A stretch of DNA of 64,000 nt from the NCBI GenBank assembly GCA_001595385.3, contig LVEI03000001.1, positions 496,001 through 560,000 of the forward strand, given 5' to 3'. A program made the position numbers and the translations under genes. Positions 8,892-17,887 of this stretch are shown here, piece after piece. The stretch's first letter is position 1. The number at the start of each line of letters is the position of its first letter. The notes below the pieces were generated by a model, which was not told the origin of the DNA, searched no databases, and worked only from the letters and a program-made list of their open reading frames with translations. The DNA is from Deltaproteobacteria bacterium GWC2_55_46. GTDB taxonomy: Bacteria; Desulfobacterota; GWC2-55-46.

Positions 8892-9547
8892 CCCTCTTGA
8901 GGGCCCCTGAAAAGACCTGCCGACAGATTCCAACCAATCAACTGCCTGAGACAGCCTTGAACAAAATCAATATGACAGGAGCAATACTCGCCGGGGGCCA
9001 GAGCCGACGGATGGGCTTCAACAAGGCCTTCATCTCTACAGGCGAAGGCGCCATAATAGAACGGACCGTCCGGCTCATAAGCTCGGTATTCAAAGAGTCC
9101 TTCATCGTGGCAAATGACGCGGCCATCTATAAAGGCCTCGGCCTTCCGGTCTATACCGATATCATAAGCGGGGCCGGTAGCCTGGGCGGGATATACACCG
9201 CCATTTTCCATTCCGGAAATAATTACACATTTGTAGTCGCCTGCGATATGCCGTACCTTGACGAGGCTTGCGTAAGGGCGGTGGCTGAAAGGACTGGCAA
9301 GGCCGGCTCTGTAGCGCCCTTCATAGGCGGCATGCTCCATCCCATGCACGCCGCGTACTCGAAAAGGTGCCTCACCGTGATAGAAAAGCATATAAAGGCC
9401 GGGGACTTGATGATAAACACGCTTTTGGATGAGATAGACACCCTGCGGCTTACCGAAGATGACTTCCCTGGCCTGCCGATAGCGCGGTCAGTTGAAAACG
9501 TCAATACTAAAGATGACTTGAGAAGGACAGGACTCGATGGAGAATAG
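8888..9547 (+). CDS. mobA: Molybdenum cofactor guanylyltransferase MobA
   Basis: Transfers GMP from GTP to molybdopterin to form the guanine dinucleotide cofactor. The nucleotidyltransferase signature LAGGQSRRMGFNKAF and the later ACDMPYL (metal-binding Asp) are present. The start is uncertain: ATG at 8888 overlaps the mobB stop and has a purine-rich site upstream, but adds about 28 residues not usual in MobA; ATG at 8972 (MTGAILAGG) gives the normal N-terminus but has a poor ribosome-binding site. The end overlaps mazG by 11 bases, so mobB-mobA-mazG is one operon. Confidence 0.92.
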   Translation: MTLLRAPEKTCRQIPTNQLPETALNKINMTGAILAGGQSRRMGFNKAFISTGEGAIIERTVRLISSVFKESFIVANDAAIYKGLGLPVYTDIISGAGSLGGIYTAIFHSGNNYTFVVACDMPYLDEACVRAVAERTGKAGSVAPFIGGMLHPMHAAYSKRCLTVIEKHIKAGDLMINTLLDEIDTLRLTEDDFPGLPIARSVENVNTKDDLRRTGLDGE

Positions 9548-10331
9548 AATAGCTGATATAGGCAAGCTTGAAGCCCTTATGGAAAGGCTCCGGGGTGAGG
9601 ACGGCTGCCCATGGGACAGGGCCCAGACATTCGATTCGCTCATACCCTTCATAATAGAAGAGGCCTATGAGGTCATATCAGCCATAGATTCCGGCGACGC
9701 GCGCCATATGAAGGAGGAATTGGGCGACCTCCTCTTCCAGATCATATTCGTATGCCAGATGGCAAAAGAAAAAGGGCTCTTTAGCCTCTCAGGCGTTATA
9801 GAAGATTCCCACAGGAAGATGACAGGCCGCCACCCCCATGTATTCGGACAGAGCAAGGCCGATACCCCTGAAGAGGTCTTGAGGCAGTGGGCGGAGATAA
9901 AGAAACTGGAGAAGAAGGGTGAAGAGGCGAAGGGATATCTCGAAGGCATTCCAGAGGTGCTGCCCGCGTTGCTCCGCGCCCACAAGGTGAGCCAGAAGGC
10001 CGCGAGGGCCGGCTTTGACTGGAAGGACGTAAGCGAAGTATTGGTGAAGCTCGACGAAGAGGTAGCCGAGTTCAAGGATGCCGTAAGACAAAGGGCGGCA
10101 GCTCATATGGAGGAAGAGCTCGGCGACCTGCTCTTCACTCTCGTGAACGTAGGCAGGTTCCTGGAAGTAAACCCGGAGGACGCGCTAAGAAAGACGATAG
10201 GAAAATTTATCACCCGCTTTCATCATATAGAAAGGTCTCTCATCGAAAGAGGCGGCGGCCTTTCATCGACGACTATAGATGAAATGGAGCGGCTTTGGCA
10301 GGAGGCGAAGGCCAAGGAAAAAGAGCGGTAA
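9537..10331 (+). CDS. mazG: Nucleoside triphosphate pyrophosphohydrolase MazG
   Basis: Hydrolyses NTPs and dNTPs to monophosphates, a house-cleaning enzyme. The 264 residues contain two MazG domains: the first has LRGEDGCPWDRAQTFDSL and EEAYEVISAIDSGD with EELGDLLFQIIF, the second has DEEVAEFKDAV and EELGDLLFTLVNV, each with the EExxE/ExxD metal-binding pattern. The length matches the tandem-domain type of E. coli MazG. It is the last gene of the mobBA-mazG operon; a weak hairpin terminator follows and overlaps the end of convergent murJ. Confidence 0.95.
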   Translation: MENRIADIGKLEALMERLRGEDGCPWDRAQTFDSLIPFIIEEAYEVISAIDSGDARHMKEELGDLLFQIIFVCQMAKEKGLFSLSGVIEDSHRKMTGRHPHVFGQSKADTPEEVLRQWAEIKKLEKKGEEAKGYLEGIPEVLPALLRAHKVSQKAARAGFDWKDVSEVLVKLDEEVAEFKDAVRQRAAAHMEEELGDLLFTLVNVGRFLEVNPEDALRKTIGKFITRFHHIERSLIERGGGLSSTTIDEMERLWQEAKAKEKER

Positions 10332-10473
10332 AAACAGAGGCTTCAGAAGATGTCCCCACAAGCTGTGGATAAGTTGTTGAAAAGAGGGCGGGTGCAAAAA
10401 ACGTTGGAACCGGATTTTATGGGCGCTATGAAGGTTGACTATTTTTTAAGCAGTGATTGGACAGATAAATCAA

Positions 10474-10517
10474 CGGGTTAGGGCTTAACCACCCTTATTC
10501 ATTTAACCCGCTTTTTT
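10474..10517 (+). terminator. Probable terminator after mazG, overlapping the murJ end
   Basis: CGGGTTA (10474-10480) pairs with TAACCCG (10504-10510), followed by C and seven T residues. The loop is long (23 bases) and holds a smaller GGTTA/TAACC hairpin. The 3' arm is inside the last codons of murJ on the other strand. Confidence 0.5.
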
Positions 10518-12068
10518 GCCCCTTCGACTTAAAAAACCTTTTAAAAACACGAGTTCAGGCACCTGCATATACTTCGAGGCTATGATATAAGTCACAATTC
10601 CTATGCTTAAGCACGCGGTCAAGAGGAATGTCTTGCCGAGGCCACCTGTAACACCGATCGACTTGAACGCTACAAAATAGACCAGAGCCCCCATCACCGC
10701 TGAGGCGGCAGAAGCCTTAAGGGCCGACCACGCCATCTCTTTCATACCGATACGTCCGAACTTCAGCCTCAGTATCACGAAGAGCATAACACAGTTTACG
10801 GCTGACGCAAGCGTGGTCGCCAGCGCCAGTCCCCCGTGCCCTAACGGCCCTATAAGGACAAAGCAGAAGAATGTATTGAAGATAAAAGCGATGGCGGCGA
10901 CCCAGACAGGTGTCGCCGTATCTTTAAGGGAATAGAATACCGAGGTAAGTATCCTCGATACCGCCACAGGCACAAGTCCGGCAGAGTAGAAGTACAGGGC
11001 AACGGAGGTGGCGGCAGCGTCCTGGGGCGTGAACTCCCCTCTCATGAATAGCGCCTCCACTATCGGATAGCTCAAGATTATCAGGCCGATGGTAGCCGGT
11101 ATCATCACGAAGTTTACGAGCCTTACGGCGAACGAAAGGGACCTTTTGAAGGCGTCCCATTCCTTTTTCGCCACATGTTCGGAGAGGCTCGGAAGGACGG
11201 CGGTAGTGACAGAGACTCCGAAGACCCCCAGGGGAAGCTCCATGAGCCTTCCGGCGTAATAAAGGTATGATACAGCCCCCTCAGGGAGCTGGGAGGCGAA
11301 CCACATGGTAACGAAGATATTAAGCTGGTATACGCCGATGCCGAAGGTTGCCGGGCCCATGAGGATAAATATCTTTTTTATCGCGCTGTCGTTGAATTTG
11401 AACGATAGCCCCGGGAACATGCCGAATCTGCTTAAGTAAGGGAGCTGCAAAAAAAGCTGTAACGCCCCGCCGACGAGCACCCCTGCTACAATGGCATATA
11501 CCGGGGAAGAGATGAACGGGGCTATGGCGAAAACGCTCGCTATTATCGCGAGGTTAAAAAGGACCGGGGCAAGGGCCGGGGCGGTGAAGTGCTTGTACGA
11601 GTTCAGCACCCCCATGGCTATGGCCATGAGACCGATGAAGATCATATAAGGGAACATCCACCTTGTCAGCGATACCGTTAGCGAGAACTTCTCAGGGTCC
11701 GCGAGGAACCCCGGGGCCATTATCGAGACTATCTCTTTTGAAAAGAGAATCCCGAGGACGGCAAGGATGGTAAGTATGATGGCGAAGATGGTAAATACGC
11801 TCGATACAAGCTCGCGGGTAGCCTCCTTCGAGCGGCTGTTCATCTCTTCCGTAAAAATGGGGATGAAGGAAGATGTGAGGGCGCCCTCCCCTACAAGCCT
11901 TCTCAAGAGGTTCGAGATCCTGAAGGCCATGAAAAAGGCATCGGCCAGGAGGCCTGCGCCAAAGACGTACGCGAGGACGGCGTCCCTTATATAGCCGAGT
12001 ACGCGGCTAAGGGCCGTCGCGGCGCTTATTATGGAGGCGGCCCCGGTGATCCTCCTCTCGTGGCTCAT
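10503..12068 (-). CDS. murJ: Lipid II flippase MurJ
   Basis: An inner-membrane flippase of the MOP superfamily that moves the peptidoglycan precursor lipid II to the periplasm. The protein has 521 residues with about 14 predicted helices. It begins with the family pattern GAASIISAATALSRVLGYIR and has SNLLRRLVGEGALTSSFIP, the conserved stretch after helix 2, and SLKDTATPVWVAA later. No cytoplasmic extension is present. It is a single gene, facing away from rpsT across a 165-base divergent region, and convergent with mazG. Confidence 0.95.
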   Translation of the reverse strand: MSHERRITGAASIISAATALSRVLGYIRDAVLAYVFGAGLLADAFFMAFRISNLLRRLVGEGALTSSFIPIFTEEMNSRSKEATRELVSSVFTIFAIILTILAVLGILFSKEIVSIMAPGFLADPEKFSLTVSLTRWMFPYMIFIGLMAIAMGVLNSYKHFTAPALAPVLFNLAIIASVFAIAPFISSPVYAIVAGVLVGGALQLFLQLPYLSRFGMFPGLSFKFNDSAIKKIFILMGPATFGIGVYQLNIFVTMWFASQLPEGAVSYLYYAGRLMELPLGVFGVSVTTAVLPSLSEHVAKKEWDAFKRSLSFAVRLVNFVMIPATIGLIILSYPIVEALFMRGEFTPQDAAATSVALYFYSAGLVPVAVSRILTSVFYSLKDTATPVWVAAIAFIFNTFFCFVLIGPLGHGGLALATTLASAVNCVMLFVILRLKFGRIGMKEMAWSALKASAASAVMGALVYFVAFKSIGVTGGLGKTFLLTACLSIGIVTYIIASKYMQVPELVFLKGFLSRRGKKAG

Positions 12069-12233
12069 CGGGCGGCCCCAAAATACTTGACAAGAGGTTT
12101 AAAAACGAATATTATCATCTTTTCTTCAAGCCGGCTCATGGACAGAGTTTGCCTGGCACAAGAGCGAACATTAACAGATTTGCGCCTTAAAAGGTAGCAG
12201 AAATTAAGAGGAAAGAGCTTACAGGAGGGTATT

Positions 12234-12500
12234 TTGGCTAACCACGCGTCAGCAATAAAAAGGCACAAGCAGAGCGAAAAGAGGAGGGAGAGGAACACCT
12301 CCGTTAAATCTACCGTAAGGACGGCTGTCAAGAAGGTAAAGGACGCGGTAGCCGCGGGCAAGGCGGACGAGGCAAAGACAAGCCTCAGCAATGCCGTCTC
12401 CGAGCTTGGCAAGGCCGCCTCGAAGGGCGTTATCCACAGGAACAACGCATCAAGAAAGGCCGCCCGCCTCTCGAAGTTAGTGAACGAAAAGGCGAAGTAA
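12234..12500 (+). CDS. rpsT: 30S ribosomal protein S20
   Basis: An 88-residue, strongly basic 16S rRNA-binding protein. It begins ANHASAIKRHKQSEKRRERN, the common S20 start, and ends with IHRNNASRKAARLSKLV. The start codon is TTG at 12234, with a strong site (AGGAGGG at 12223-12229) five bases before. A UUG start is also known for E. coli rpsT, where it is linked to translational autoregulation; whether that holds here is inference. A strong terminator follows. Confidence 0.97.
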   Translation: MANHASAIKRHKQSEKRRERNTSVKSTVRTAVKKVKDAVAAGKADEAKTSLSNAVSELGKAASKGVIHRNNASRKAARLSKLVNEKAK

Positions 12501-12522
12501 GGCCTTAACAGATATCCAAACC

Positions 12523-12553
12523 AAAGCCCCCGGAAAACCTGGGGGCTTTTTTT
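12523..12553 (+). terminator. Terminator after rpsT
   Basis: A 9-bp stem (AAAGCCCCC with GGGGGCTTT) is followed by a run of seven T residues 20 bases after the rpsT stop. Confidence 0.9.
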
Positions 12554-12707
12554 ATTTGGGGGTTGGAAGCATCTTTCCAACGATATGTCGATGAAGGTGT
12601 ATATCCGTCCGATTGTGGCGGAGTTTGAGGGCATAGGGGCAGAGTAAAGAAATGAAAATGGTGATGGGCCGAGCCCACCCGCTGTCAAATCCCGTTTTTC
12701 CTTACAT

Positions 12708-12863
12708 TCACATCAATGCGATTGCCAGGATATAGAGAATGTTCCCGACCGCGAGCATGAGACAGGTGGTGCCTAAACCCTTATGCGTCTGCCTGGTCTT
12801 GAGGAAGAGGATGAAAAACACGGCTGCCCCCGCAAGGTTCCAGACGAATGAGCCTGTTGACAT
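12708..12863 (-). CDS. Small two-helix membrane protein, 51 residues, unknown
   Basis: A short gene translated as MSTGSFVWNLAGAAVFFILF, then a basic turn (LKTRQTHKG) and LGTTCLMLAVGNILYILAIA ending in LM. Two hydrophobic helices flank a positively charged loop, so both ends should face the periplasm. ATG at 12863 has AGGGAG at a good distance upstream. The frame ends with TGA. I know no family for it. It is isolated between rpsT and holA, with two REP-like palindromes just upstream. Coding is supported by the start signal, the amphipathic layout and GC-rich third positions; proof would need homologues. Confidence 0.6.
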   Translation of the reverse strand: MSTGSFVWNLAGAAVFFILFLKTRQTHKGLGTTCLMLAVGNILYILAIALM

Positions 12864-12887
12864 AGGATACTCCCTGTGAAACTAAAT

Positions 12888-12908
12888 GGTGCGCATGGCG
12901 CACCCTAC
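12888..12908 (-). repeat. REP-like palindrome with GTAG end
   Basis: On the minus strand the element reads GTAGGGTGCGCCATGCGCAC, a GTAG tetranucleotide followed by a short hairpin (GGTGCGC/GCGCACC). This matches the general plan of REP elements mobilised by RAYT transposases. No RAYT gene is in the window. Confidence 0.6.
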
Positions 12909-12942
12909 TAGACTGCGATATTGCATATGCCTTCTATTTATT

Positions 12943-12972
12943 GTTGGGTTACGCTTCGCTAACCCAACCTAC
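12943..12972 (-). repeat. Second REP-like palindrome with GTAG end
   Basis: On the minus strand it begins GTAGGTTGGGTTAGCGAAGC and closes with the complementary arm (GTTGGGTTA pairs with TAACCCAAC). It has the same orientation as the element 35 bases away but a different stem. Confidence 0.65.
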
Positions 12973-13014
12973 CCGGCTGACAAGGCAGATGGACAGTTTC
13001 CTTGCATGAACGTA

Positions 13015-13971
13015 TTACTTCCCGCAAAGCTCCATGATGACCCTCGGAAGCACCGTCGCAACGGGCGCCCTGCCGGTCTTCAGGTCGGTGTCGGCCGCAA
13101 GGAGCTTTAAGATGGCGGAGGCAAGCTCGGTTTCACCAAAGAGCTTGCTCCTCCTTATGTAGTCGCTCGCGTATTTGGGGAACAGGCCCGTAAGCCCGCC
13201 GATCCTCTCTACCGGCGTGCCCTTCTTAAGGAGGGCCTTTATCTTAAGGAGCGTCCTCATCTGGCGGGCTATGGCCCCGAGCACCTTTATGGGTTCCTCA
13301 TCCGAGAGCTTCTCGTATACGCGGAAGGCCTCTTTGACGTCCTTTTTCCCTATGGCGTCGGAGAGGTTGAAGATCGACTCTTCCCTGCACTCAAGGCCCG
13401 ATTCCGCGACATCGTTCTCGTCGATCGCTCTTTTCTCACCGGCGAAAAGGACTATCTTGTCGAGCTCGCCCTTTATATCACGGAGCCTTGTCCCGGATAT
13501 CTCAAGAAGGCTCCTGGCGGCCGCATCCGCGATCGTCTTGCCCTGCCTCACGGCCTCTTCCTTTATCCATCTGAGAAGCTCTGTATCGCTCAGGCGGTTT
13601 AATGCCTTTGTATGGCCCCCGGCCTCAAGGGCCTTCACAAGGGCAGAGCCCTTATCAAGCTTCGCGGCGTTTGAGATGAATACAAGGCAGGTAGTCGGGG
13701 ACGGGTCAGCTACGTACTCAGCGAGCTCTTTTTCCTGGGCGGCCTTTATGCCCTCGGCCCCTTTGACTGCTATGAGCCGCCATTCGGCAAAGGCCGGCAT
13801 GGTCTGGGCGGTCGAGACCAGGTCAGAGGAGGCAAGCCCCTTGCCCTCGTAGACATGGTAGTTCATCGAGGCGAAGCCGCCCGTGAGCGCCTCGCTCTTT
13901 ATCTTGAGAAAGGCTTCCTCTACGAGGTAGTCGTCCGTTCCATAGAGGTAATATAACGGTTTCAAGGCCAC
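13015..13971 (-). CDS. holA: DNA polymerase III delta subunit HolA
   Basis: The clamp-loader subunit that opens the beta clamp. The 318 residues fit the family: an N-terminal part beginning LKPLYYLYGTDDYLVEEAFL, an AAA-like lid region with SDTELLRWIKEEAVRQGKTI, and a helical C-terminal collar with LGAIARQMRTLLKIKALL. No functional Walker A is expected in delta and none is seen. It directly follows lptE with one base between them, so leuS-lptE-holA is an operon, the usual order in proteobacteria. Confidence 0.93.
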   Translation of the reverse strand: MALKPLYYLYGTDDYLVEEAFLKIKSEALTGGFASMNYHVYEGKGLASSDLVSTAQTMPAFAEWRLIAVKGAEGIKAAQEKELAEYVADPSPTTCLVFISNAAKLDKGSALVKALEAGGHTKALNRLSDTELLRWIKEEAVRQGKTIADAAARSLLEISGTRLRDIKGELDKIVLFAGEKRAIDENDVAESGLECREESIFNLSDAIGKKDVKEAFRVYEKLSDEEPIKVLGAIARQMRTLLKIKALLKKGTPVERIGGLTGLFPKYASDYIRRSKLFGETELASAILKLLAADTDLKTGRAPVATVLPRVIMELCGK

Positions 13972-13972
13972 C

Positions 13973-14473
13973 TCAGAAGCCCTCCATCATGCGCTCCTTG
14001 ACGAGCCTCGCCGTGTCCCTGGAGAGCTTTCGGAGCGCGTCGGCTTCCCTGTCCTTTGTGGCAGCGACGTCGTCTATGTTCACTGCAAAGTCCTCATAGT
14101 CGGTAACGCTCCTGTCCTGCCAGATAACAGCGCCGGTATTCTCGTTAAGTATTCGAAGCGACATGGTGACCGTAAGCCTGTACTCCTGGTTTACGTCGCT
14201 CTTGGTAAAGGAGACGGGCGTAAGGCTGTAGGCAGTGATGACCCCTTCCATTACAAACGGCGCGTCACCTGCAACGCTTACGGTCGTCACAAATTCGCTC
14301 ACGAAGGCCGATGTGACAGCGGACTCTATATCGGGCTTGATGGTCTTGTTGGTGAATACCGGTATGGCAAGGGTCTCCACCCCGCCCGGCATCTGCCCCG
14401 CCTTTCCGGCGACGTGGTAGCCGCAGCCTGCAAAGAGCAAAAGAACGAGTATATACAAAAAGCGCGGCTTCAA
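13973..14473 (-). CDS. lptE: LPS-assembly lipoprotein LptE
   Basis: Outer-membrane lipoprotein that plugs the LptD barrel for LPS insertion. The 166 residues start with a lipoprotein signal ([19 protein letters not shown], lipidated Cys at residue 17) followed by the [20 protein letters not shown] segment typical of LptE. The rest is an alpha-beta domain with [20 protein letters not shown]. The start overlaps the leuS stop by four bases, and holA follows. With the lptC-lptA-lptB cluster at 57.7-59.5 kb this shows that the cell makes an LPS outer membrane. Confidence 0.88.
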   Translation of the reverse strand: MKPRFLYILVLLLFAGCGYHVAGKAGQMPGGVETLAIPVFTNKTIKPDIESAVTSAFVSEFVTTVSVAGDAPFVMEGVITAYSLTPVSFTKSDVNQEYRLTVTMSLRILNENTGAVIWQDRSVTDYEDFAVNIDDVAATKDREADALRKLSRDTARLVKERMMEGF

Positions 14474-17064
14474 GCGACCACCATATTCACTATCTTATCC
14501 TGGACGTAGACAAACTTCCTTATATCTTTGCCTGTGATTATCTCTTTTATCTTCTCGTCGTTCATCACGATCCGCTTTACCTCTGCCTCCGCTGCCCCTG
14601 CGGGGACCTTTAGCCTGCTCCTTACCTTGCCGTTCACCTGTACCGGTATCTCGATCTCATCTTCCCTTACGGCCTCTTCGCTCCAGGCGGGCCAGCCCGT
14701 CCTGTAGACGGGCTTTGTGACCCCGAGCCTCGACCATAGCTCTTCAGAGATGTGGGGGGCAAACGGGGCGAGCAGCAGCACCACCGCTTCTATAGCTTCC
14801 TTGAAGACCCTTGCCTCGGCCGTACCATGCCCCTTGCCGTCAAGCGTTGACTGGAACTGGTAAAGAGCGTTCACAAGCTCCATTATCGAGCTGATGGCCG
14901 TATTGAAATGGAACCTCTCCTCTATATCCTGTGTGACCTTCCTTATCGTCCTGTGGGTGGTGGCGTGAAGCTCTTTAGCCTTTCCTTCAAGCCCTTCGCC
15001 AGGCTTCCATGACAGAGCTGAAGTCAGAAGATCGGAGTTCTCGACAACGAGCCGCCAAACCCTGTTCAAAAACCTGTACGAGCCCTCGACACCCTCCTCG
15101 CTCCAGTCGAGGTCCTTCTCAGGCGGGGCGGCGAAAAGGGAGAATAGCCTTGTGGTGTCGGCTCCGTACTGGCTTATTATCCTGTCCGGGTCGATGACGT
15201 TCTTCTTCGATTTGGACATCTTCTCTACCGCGCCTATTACTACCGGCTTCGAGCAGAGCTTGCATTTGCCCTCTACAACCTCCTCAGGATAGAGGTATCC
15301 GTGCTCAGGGCACCTTGTTATCTCCTTACAGACCATGCCCTGGGTAAGGAGGTTCTTGAAGGGCTCGTCCGCCTCATGGAGACCGAGGTCGCGAAGGGCC
15401 TTTGTGAAGAACCTCGCGTAAAGGAGGTGGAGGACCGCGTGCTCTATACCCCCGATATACTGGTCTACCGGCATCCAGTAGCCGGCCTCGTCTTTTTTGA
15501 AGGGCAGCCCCTTTTCCTGGGGAGAAGAGTACCTTAAAAAGTACCAGGACGAATCGACGAAAGTATCCATGGTGTCTGTTTCGCGCCGTGCGCTTCCCTT
15601 GCAGGACGGGCACTCCGTCTTTACAAAACTTTCTGACGAGGCGAGCGGCGAGAGCCCCTTGCCGGTCAGCATTACGTCCTCAGGCAGTATTACCGGAAGG
15701 CTCTCGAAAGGCACCGGCACAGTGCCGCATTTATCGCAGTAGATGACCGGTATGGGACAGCCCCAGTACCTCTGCCGCGATATGCCCCAGTCGCGGAGCC
15801 TGTAGGTTGTCGTCCTCTTACCAGCCTTCTTCTCTTCCACAAGGTCGATGATGGCGTCCATGGCCCCGGTGCTTACCGTGCCGTCCACAGGGCCGGAATT
15901 GACCATTATGCCAGGCTCTACATAGGCCGCGTCCATCGTAGAGGGGTCGAGCGCCGCGCCAGGAGGGTTTATGACGACCTTTATCGGAAGTCCGTACTTT
16001 TTGGCGAACTCGAAGTCCCTCTGGTCATGGGCGGGAACAGCCATGACAGCGCCGGTGCCATATTCCATAAGGACGAAGTTCGCCACATATACGGGGACCT
16101 TCTCGCCCGTGAGCGGGTTTACGCAGAAGGCCCCAGTGAACGCGCCATCTTTCACGACCTCTTCCGGGTTCATGCGCAGGTCCCTGGCCTCTGCCCTGGC
16201 CCTGGCCACGAACCTCTCCACATCCGCCTTCCTCTCCCCGGTCGTTATCCTCTCTATAGCCGGGTGTCCCGGCGCGAGCGACATGAAGGTAACGCCAAAG
16301 AGCGTATCCGGCCTGGTCGTAAAGACCCTTATGCTCTCCTTTGACCCGTCGACCGGGAACACGACCTCGGCCCCGGTAGACTTGCCTATCCAGTTCCTCT
16401 GCATCACGAGGACCCTCTCGGGCCAGCCCTGGAGCTTGTATGTATGCTCAAGAAGCTCTTCAGCGTACGCGGTAATTTTAAAGAACCACTGCTCAAGCTC
16501 CTTCATCTCGACCGGCGAAGAGCACCTCCAGCAGCTTCCGTCCTCAACCTGCTCGTTTGCAAGGACAGTCGCGCACTCCGGGCACCAATTTACCGATGAA
16601 CGCTTCTTGTAGGCTATCCCCTTCTCAAGGAGCTTAAGGAATATCCACTGGTTCCATTTATAGTACTCTGGCGAGCAGGTCGCCACCTCCCTGCCCCAGT
16701 CGTAACTCAAGCCCATGCGCTTGAGCTGGACGCGCATGTTGTCTATGTTCTCGTATGTCCATTTGGCTGGGTGTATGCCGTGCTGAATGGCAGCGTTCTC
16801 CGCTGGAAGGCCGAAGGAATCCCAGCCCATCGGGTGAAGGACGTTCTTCCCCCTCATCATGAGAAACCTCGCCAGCACGTCCCCGATGGAGTAGTTCCTC
16901 ACGTGGCCCATGTGTATCTTGCCGGACGGATATGGGAACATCTCCAGGACATAGTACTTCGGAGAGCTTGTCTCCCCTGCGGAGAATGCCTTGTTCCTCT
17001 CCCACTCGGCCTGCCACCTGGCCTCTATCTCCTTGTGGCCGTATCTTTCGGACTTCTCAGCCAT
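14470..17064 (-). CDS. leuS: Leucyl-tRNA synthetase
   Basis: Charges tRNA-Leu in the cytoplasm. The protein has 864 residues, standard for bacterial LeuRS. The class I HIGH motif is HMGH in [20 protein letters not shown], and the KMSKS motif is [12 protein letters not shown]. The CP1 editing domain has [12 protein letters not shown] and [20 protein letters not shown]. Zinc-type cysteine pairs occur near [14 protein letters not shown]. It is the first gene of the leuS-lptE-holA operon, divergent from the TlpA-like gene. Confidence 0.98.
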   Translation of the reverse strand: MAEKSERYGHKEIEARWQAEWERNKAFSAGETSSPKYYVLEMFPYPSGKIHMGHVRNYSIGDVLARFLMMRGKNVLHPMGWDSFGLPAENAAIQHGIHPAKWTYENIDNMRVQLKRMGLSYDWGREVATCSPEYYKWNQWIFLKLLEKGIAYKKRSSVNWCPECATVLANEQVEDGSCWRCSSPVEMKELEQWFFKITAYAEELLEHTYKLQGWPERVLVMQRNWIGKSTGAEVVFPVDGSKESIRVFTTRPDTLFGVTFMSLAPGHPAIERITTGERKADVERFVARARAEARDLRMNPEEVVKDGAFTGAFCVNPLTGEKVPVYVANFVLMEYGTGAVMAVPAHDQRDFEFAKKYGLPIKVVINPPGAALDPSTMDAAYVEPGIMVNSGPVDGTVSTGAMDAIIDLVEEKKAGKRTTTYRLRDWGISRQRYWGCPIPVIYCDKCGTVPVPFESLPVILPEDVMLTGKGLSPLASSESFVKTECPSCKGSARRETDTMDTFVDSSWYFLRYSSPQEKGLPFKKDEAGYWMPVDQYIGGIEHAVLHLLYARFFTKALRDLGLHEADEPFKNLLTQGMVCKEITRCPEHGYLYPEEVVEGKCKLCSKPVVIGAVEKMSKSKKNVIDPDRIISQYGADTTRLFSLFAAPPEKDLDWSEEGVEGSYRFLNRVWRLVVENSDLLTSALSWKPGEGLEGKAKELHATTHRTIRKVTQDIEERFHFNTAISSIMELVNALYQFQSTLDGKGHGTAEARVFKEAIEAVVLLLAPFAPHISEELWSRLGVTKPVYRTGWPAWSEEAVREDEIEIPVQVNGKVRSRLKVPAGAAEAEVKRIVMNDEKIKEIITGKDIRKFVYVQDKIVNMVVA

Positions 17065-17270
17065 CTGCCCTCACTCGTAGAAAAATTTAACGATTTAAAC
17101 AGGTTTTGTAACATATAAATGTAGCATTTTTCAAGGGCAAGGGGTTACTGGAAAACGAGCCCTGACGCAGAGGTCAGGGAAAAGAACAATTTTTAGAGGG
17201 AGCCTTATGACAAAAGCCACTTTCGCTCCCCTGCCCTTATCTGCTATCATCGTCCGGAACGGAGGTGCCA

Positions 17271-17810
17271 ATGAAAAAAACCCTTTTTACCATGCTCGCG
17301 ATCTGCCTTCTTGCCGCGGGGTGCGGGGAGAGCGCAAAAAAAGATGAAAGCAGGTATGTAGTAAACCTTACAGCCGGAAGCCCGTCGGTTGATTTCCTTT
17401 ACAGGGACATGGCCGGCAAGCCCTTCCGCCTCTCAGAGCAAAAAGGCAAGGTAGTGCTCCTCTACTTCTGGAGGATGAAGTGTGAAGCATGCAAAGAGGA
17501 GCTGAAGGCCATAGAGGCGCTCTACCGGAAGTTCAGGGACAGGGGGCTCGTCGTAGTAGCGGTCGGGGCAGATTCCATGCACAGCGCCTCTCTTTACGAC
17601 GTGAGCCGGTTCATGGAAAAAGAGGGTTTTACATTCATAAAGATAAGGGATGAGGACGGCTTTGTGGCCGAAGCCTACCAGGTGATGCGCGCCCCGGAGG
17701 CGTACCTCATAGACAGAGACGGGCGTATCGCCATGGCGCAAAAAGGGAGCGCCGACTGGGCGGGGCAGGTATCCGTGCTTATCGACGGCCTCCTTTCCGG
17801 CAAGAGATAA
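17271..17810 (+). CDS. TlpA-family thiol-disulfide lipoprotein
   Basis: An exported redox protein of 179 residues. I use ATG at 17271 because GGAGG lies five bases before it, although GTG at 17265 is also in frame. The lipobox is LLAAGCGES with Cys18, so it is membrane anchored. The thioredoxin fold starts near residue 38 (DFLYRDMAGKPFRLSEQKGK) and has the active site FWRMKCEACKEE (Cys71, Cys74), where the usual Trp directly before the first Cys is replaced by Lys. The cis-Pro loop is seen at VMRAPEAYLIDRDG. Members reduce apocytochrome c or other periplasmic thiols. No cytochrome-c maturation gene is adjacent, so the partner is unknown. Confidence 0.88.
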   Translation: MKKTLFTMLAICLLAAGCGESAKKDESRYVVNLTAGSPSVDFLYRDMAGKPFRLSEQKGKVVLLYFWRMKCEACKEELKAIEALYRKFRDRGLVVVAVGADSMHSASLYDVSRFMEKEGFTFIKIRDEDGFVAEAYQVMRAPEAYLIDRDGRIAMAQKGSADWAGQVSVLIDGLLSGKR

Positions 17811-17887
17811 TGGCGCGCGCCGGAAATAGCGGCAAGTCTGCTATACTATTAAGGAGGCTTGTAAAAATCCATATAGAGAGGTCCTGA

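Noticed and set aside
10331-10502. Replication origin around the DnaA box after mazG
   Set aside because: Only one box, no AT-rich repeat and no dnaA, dnaN or gidA nearby.
12886-13110. Plus-strand frame of 74 codons overlapping the holA end
   Set aside because: It overlaps holA and contains the REP palindromes; no start signal.
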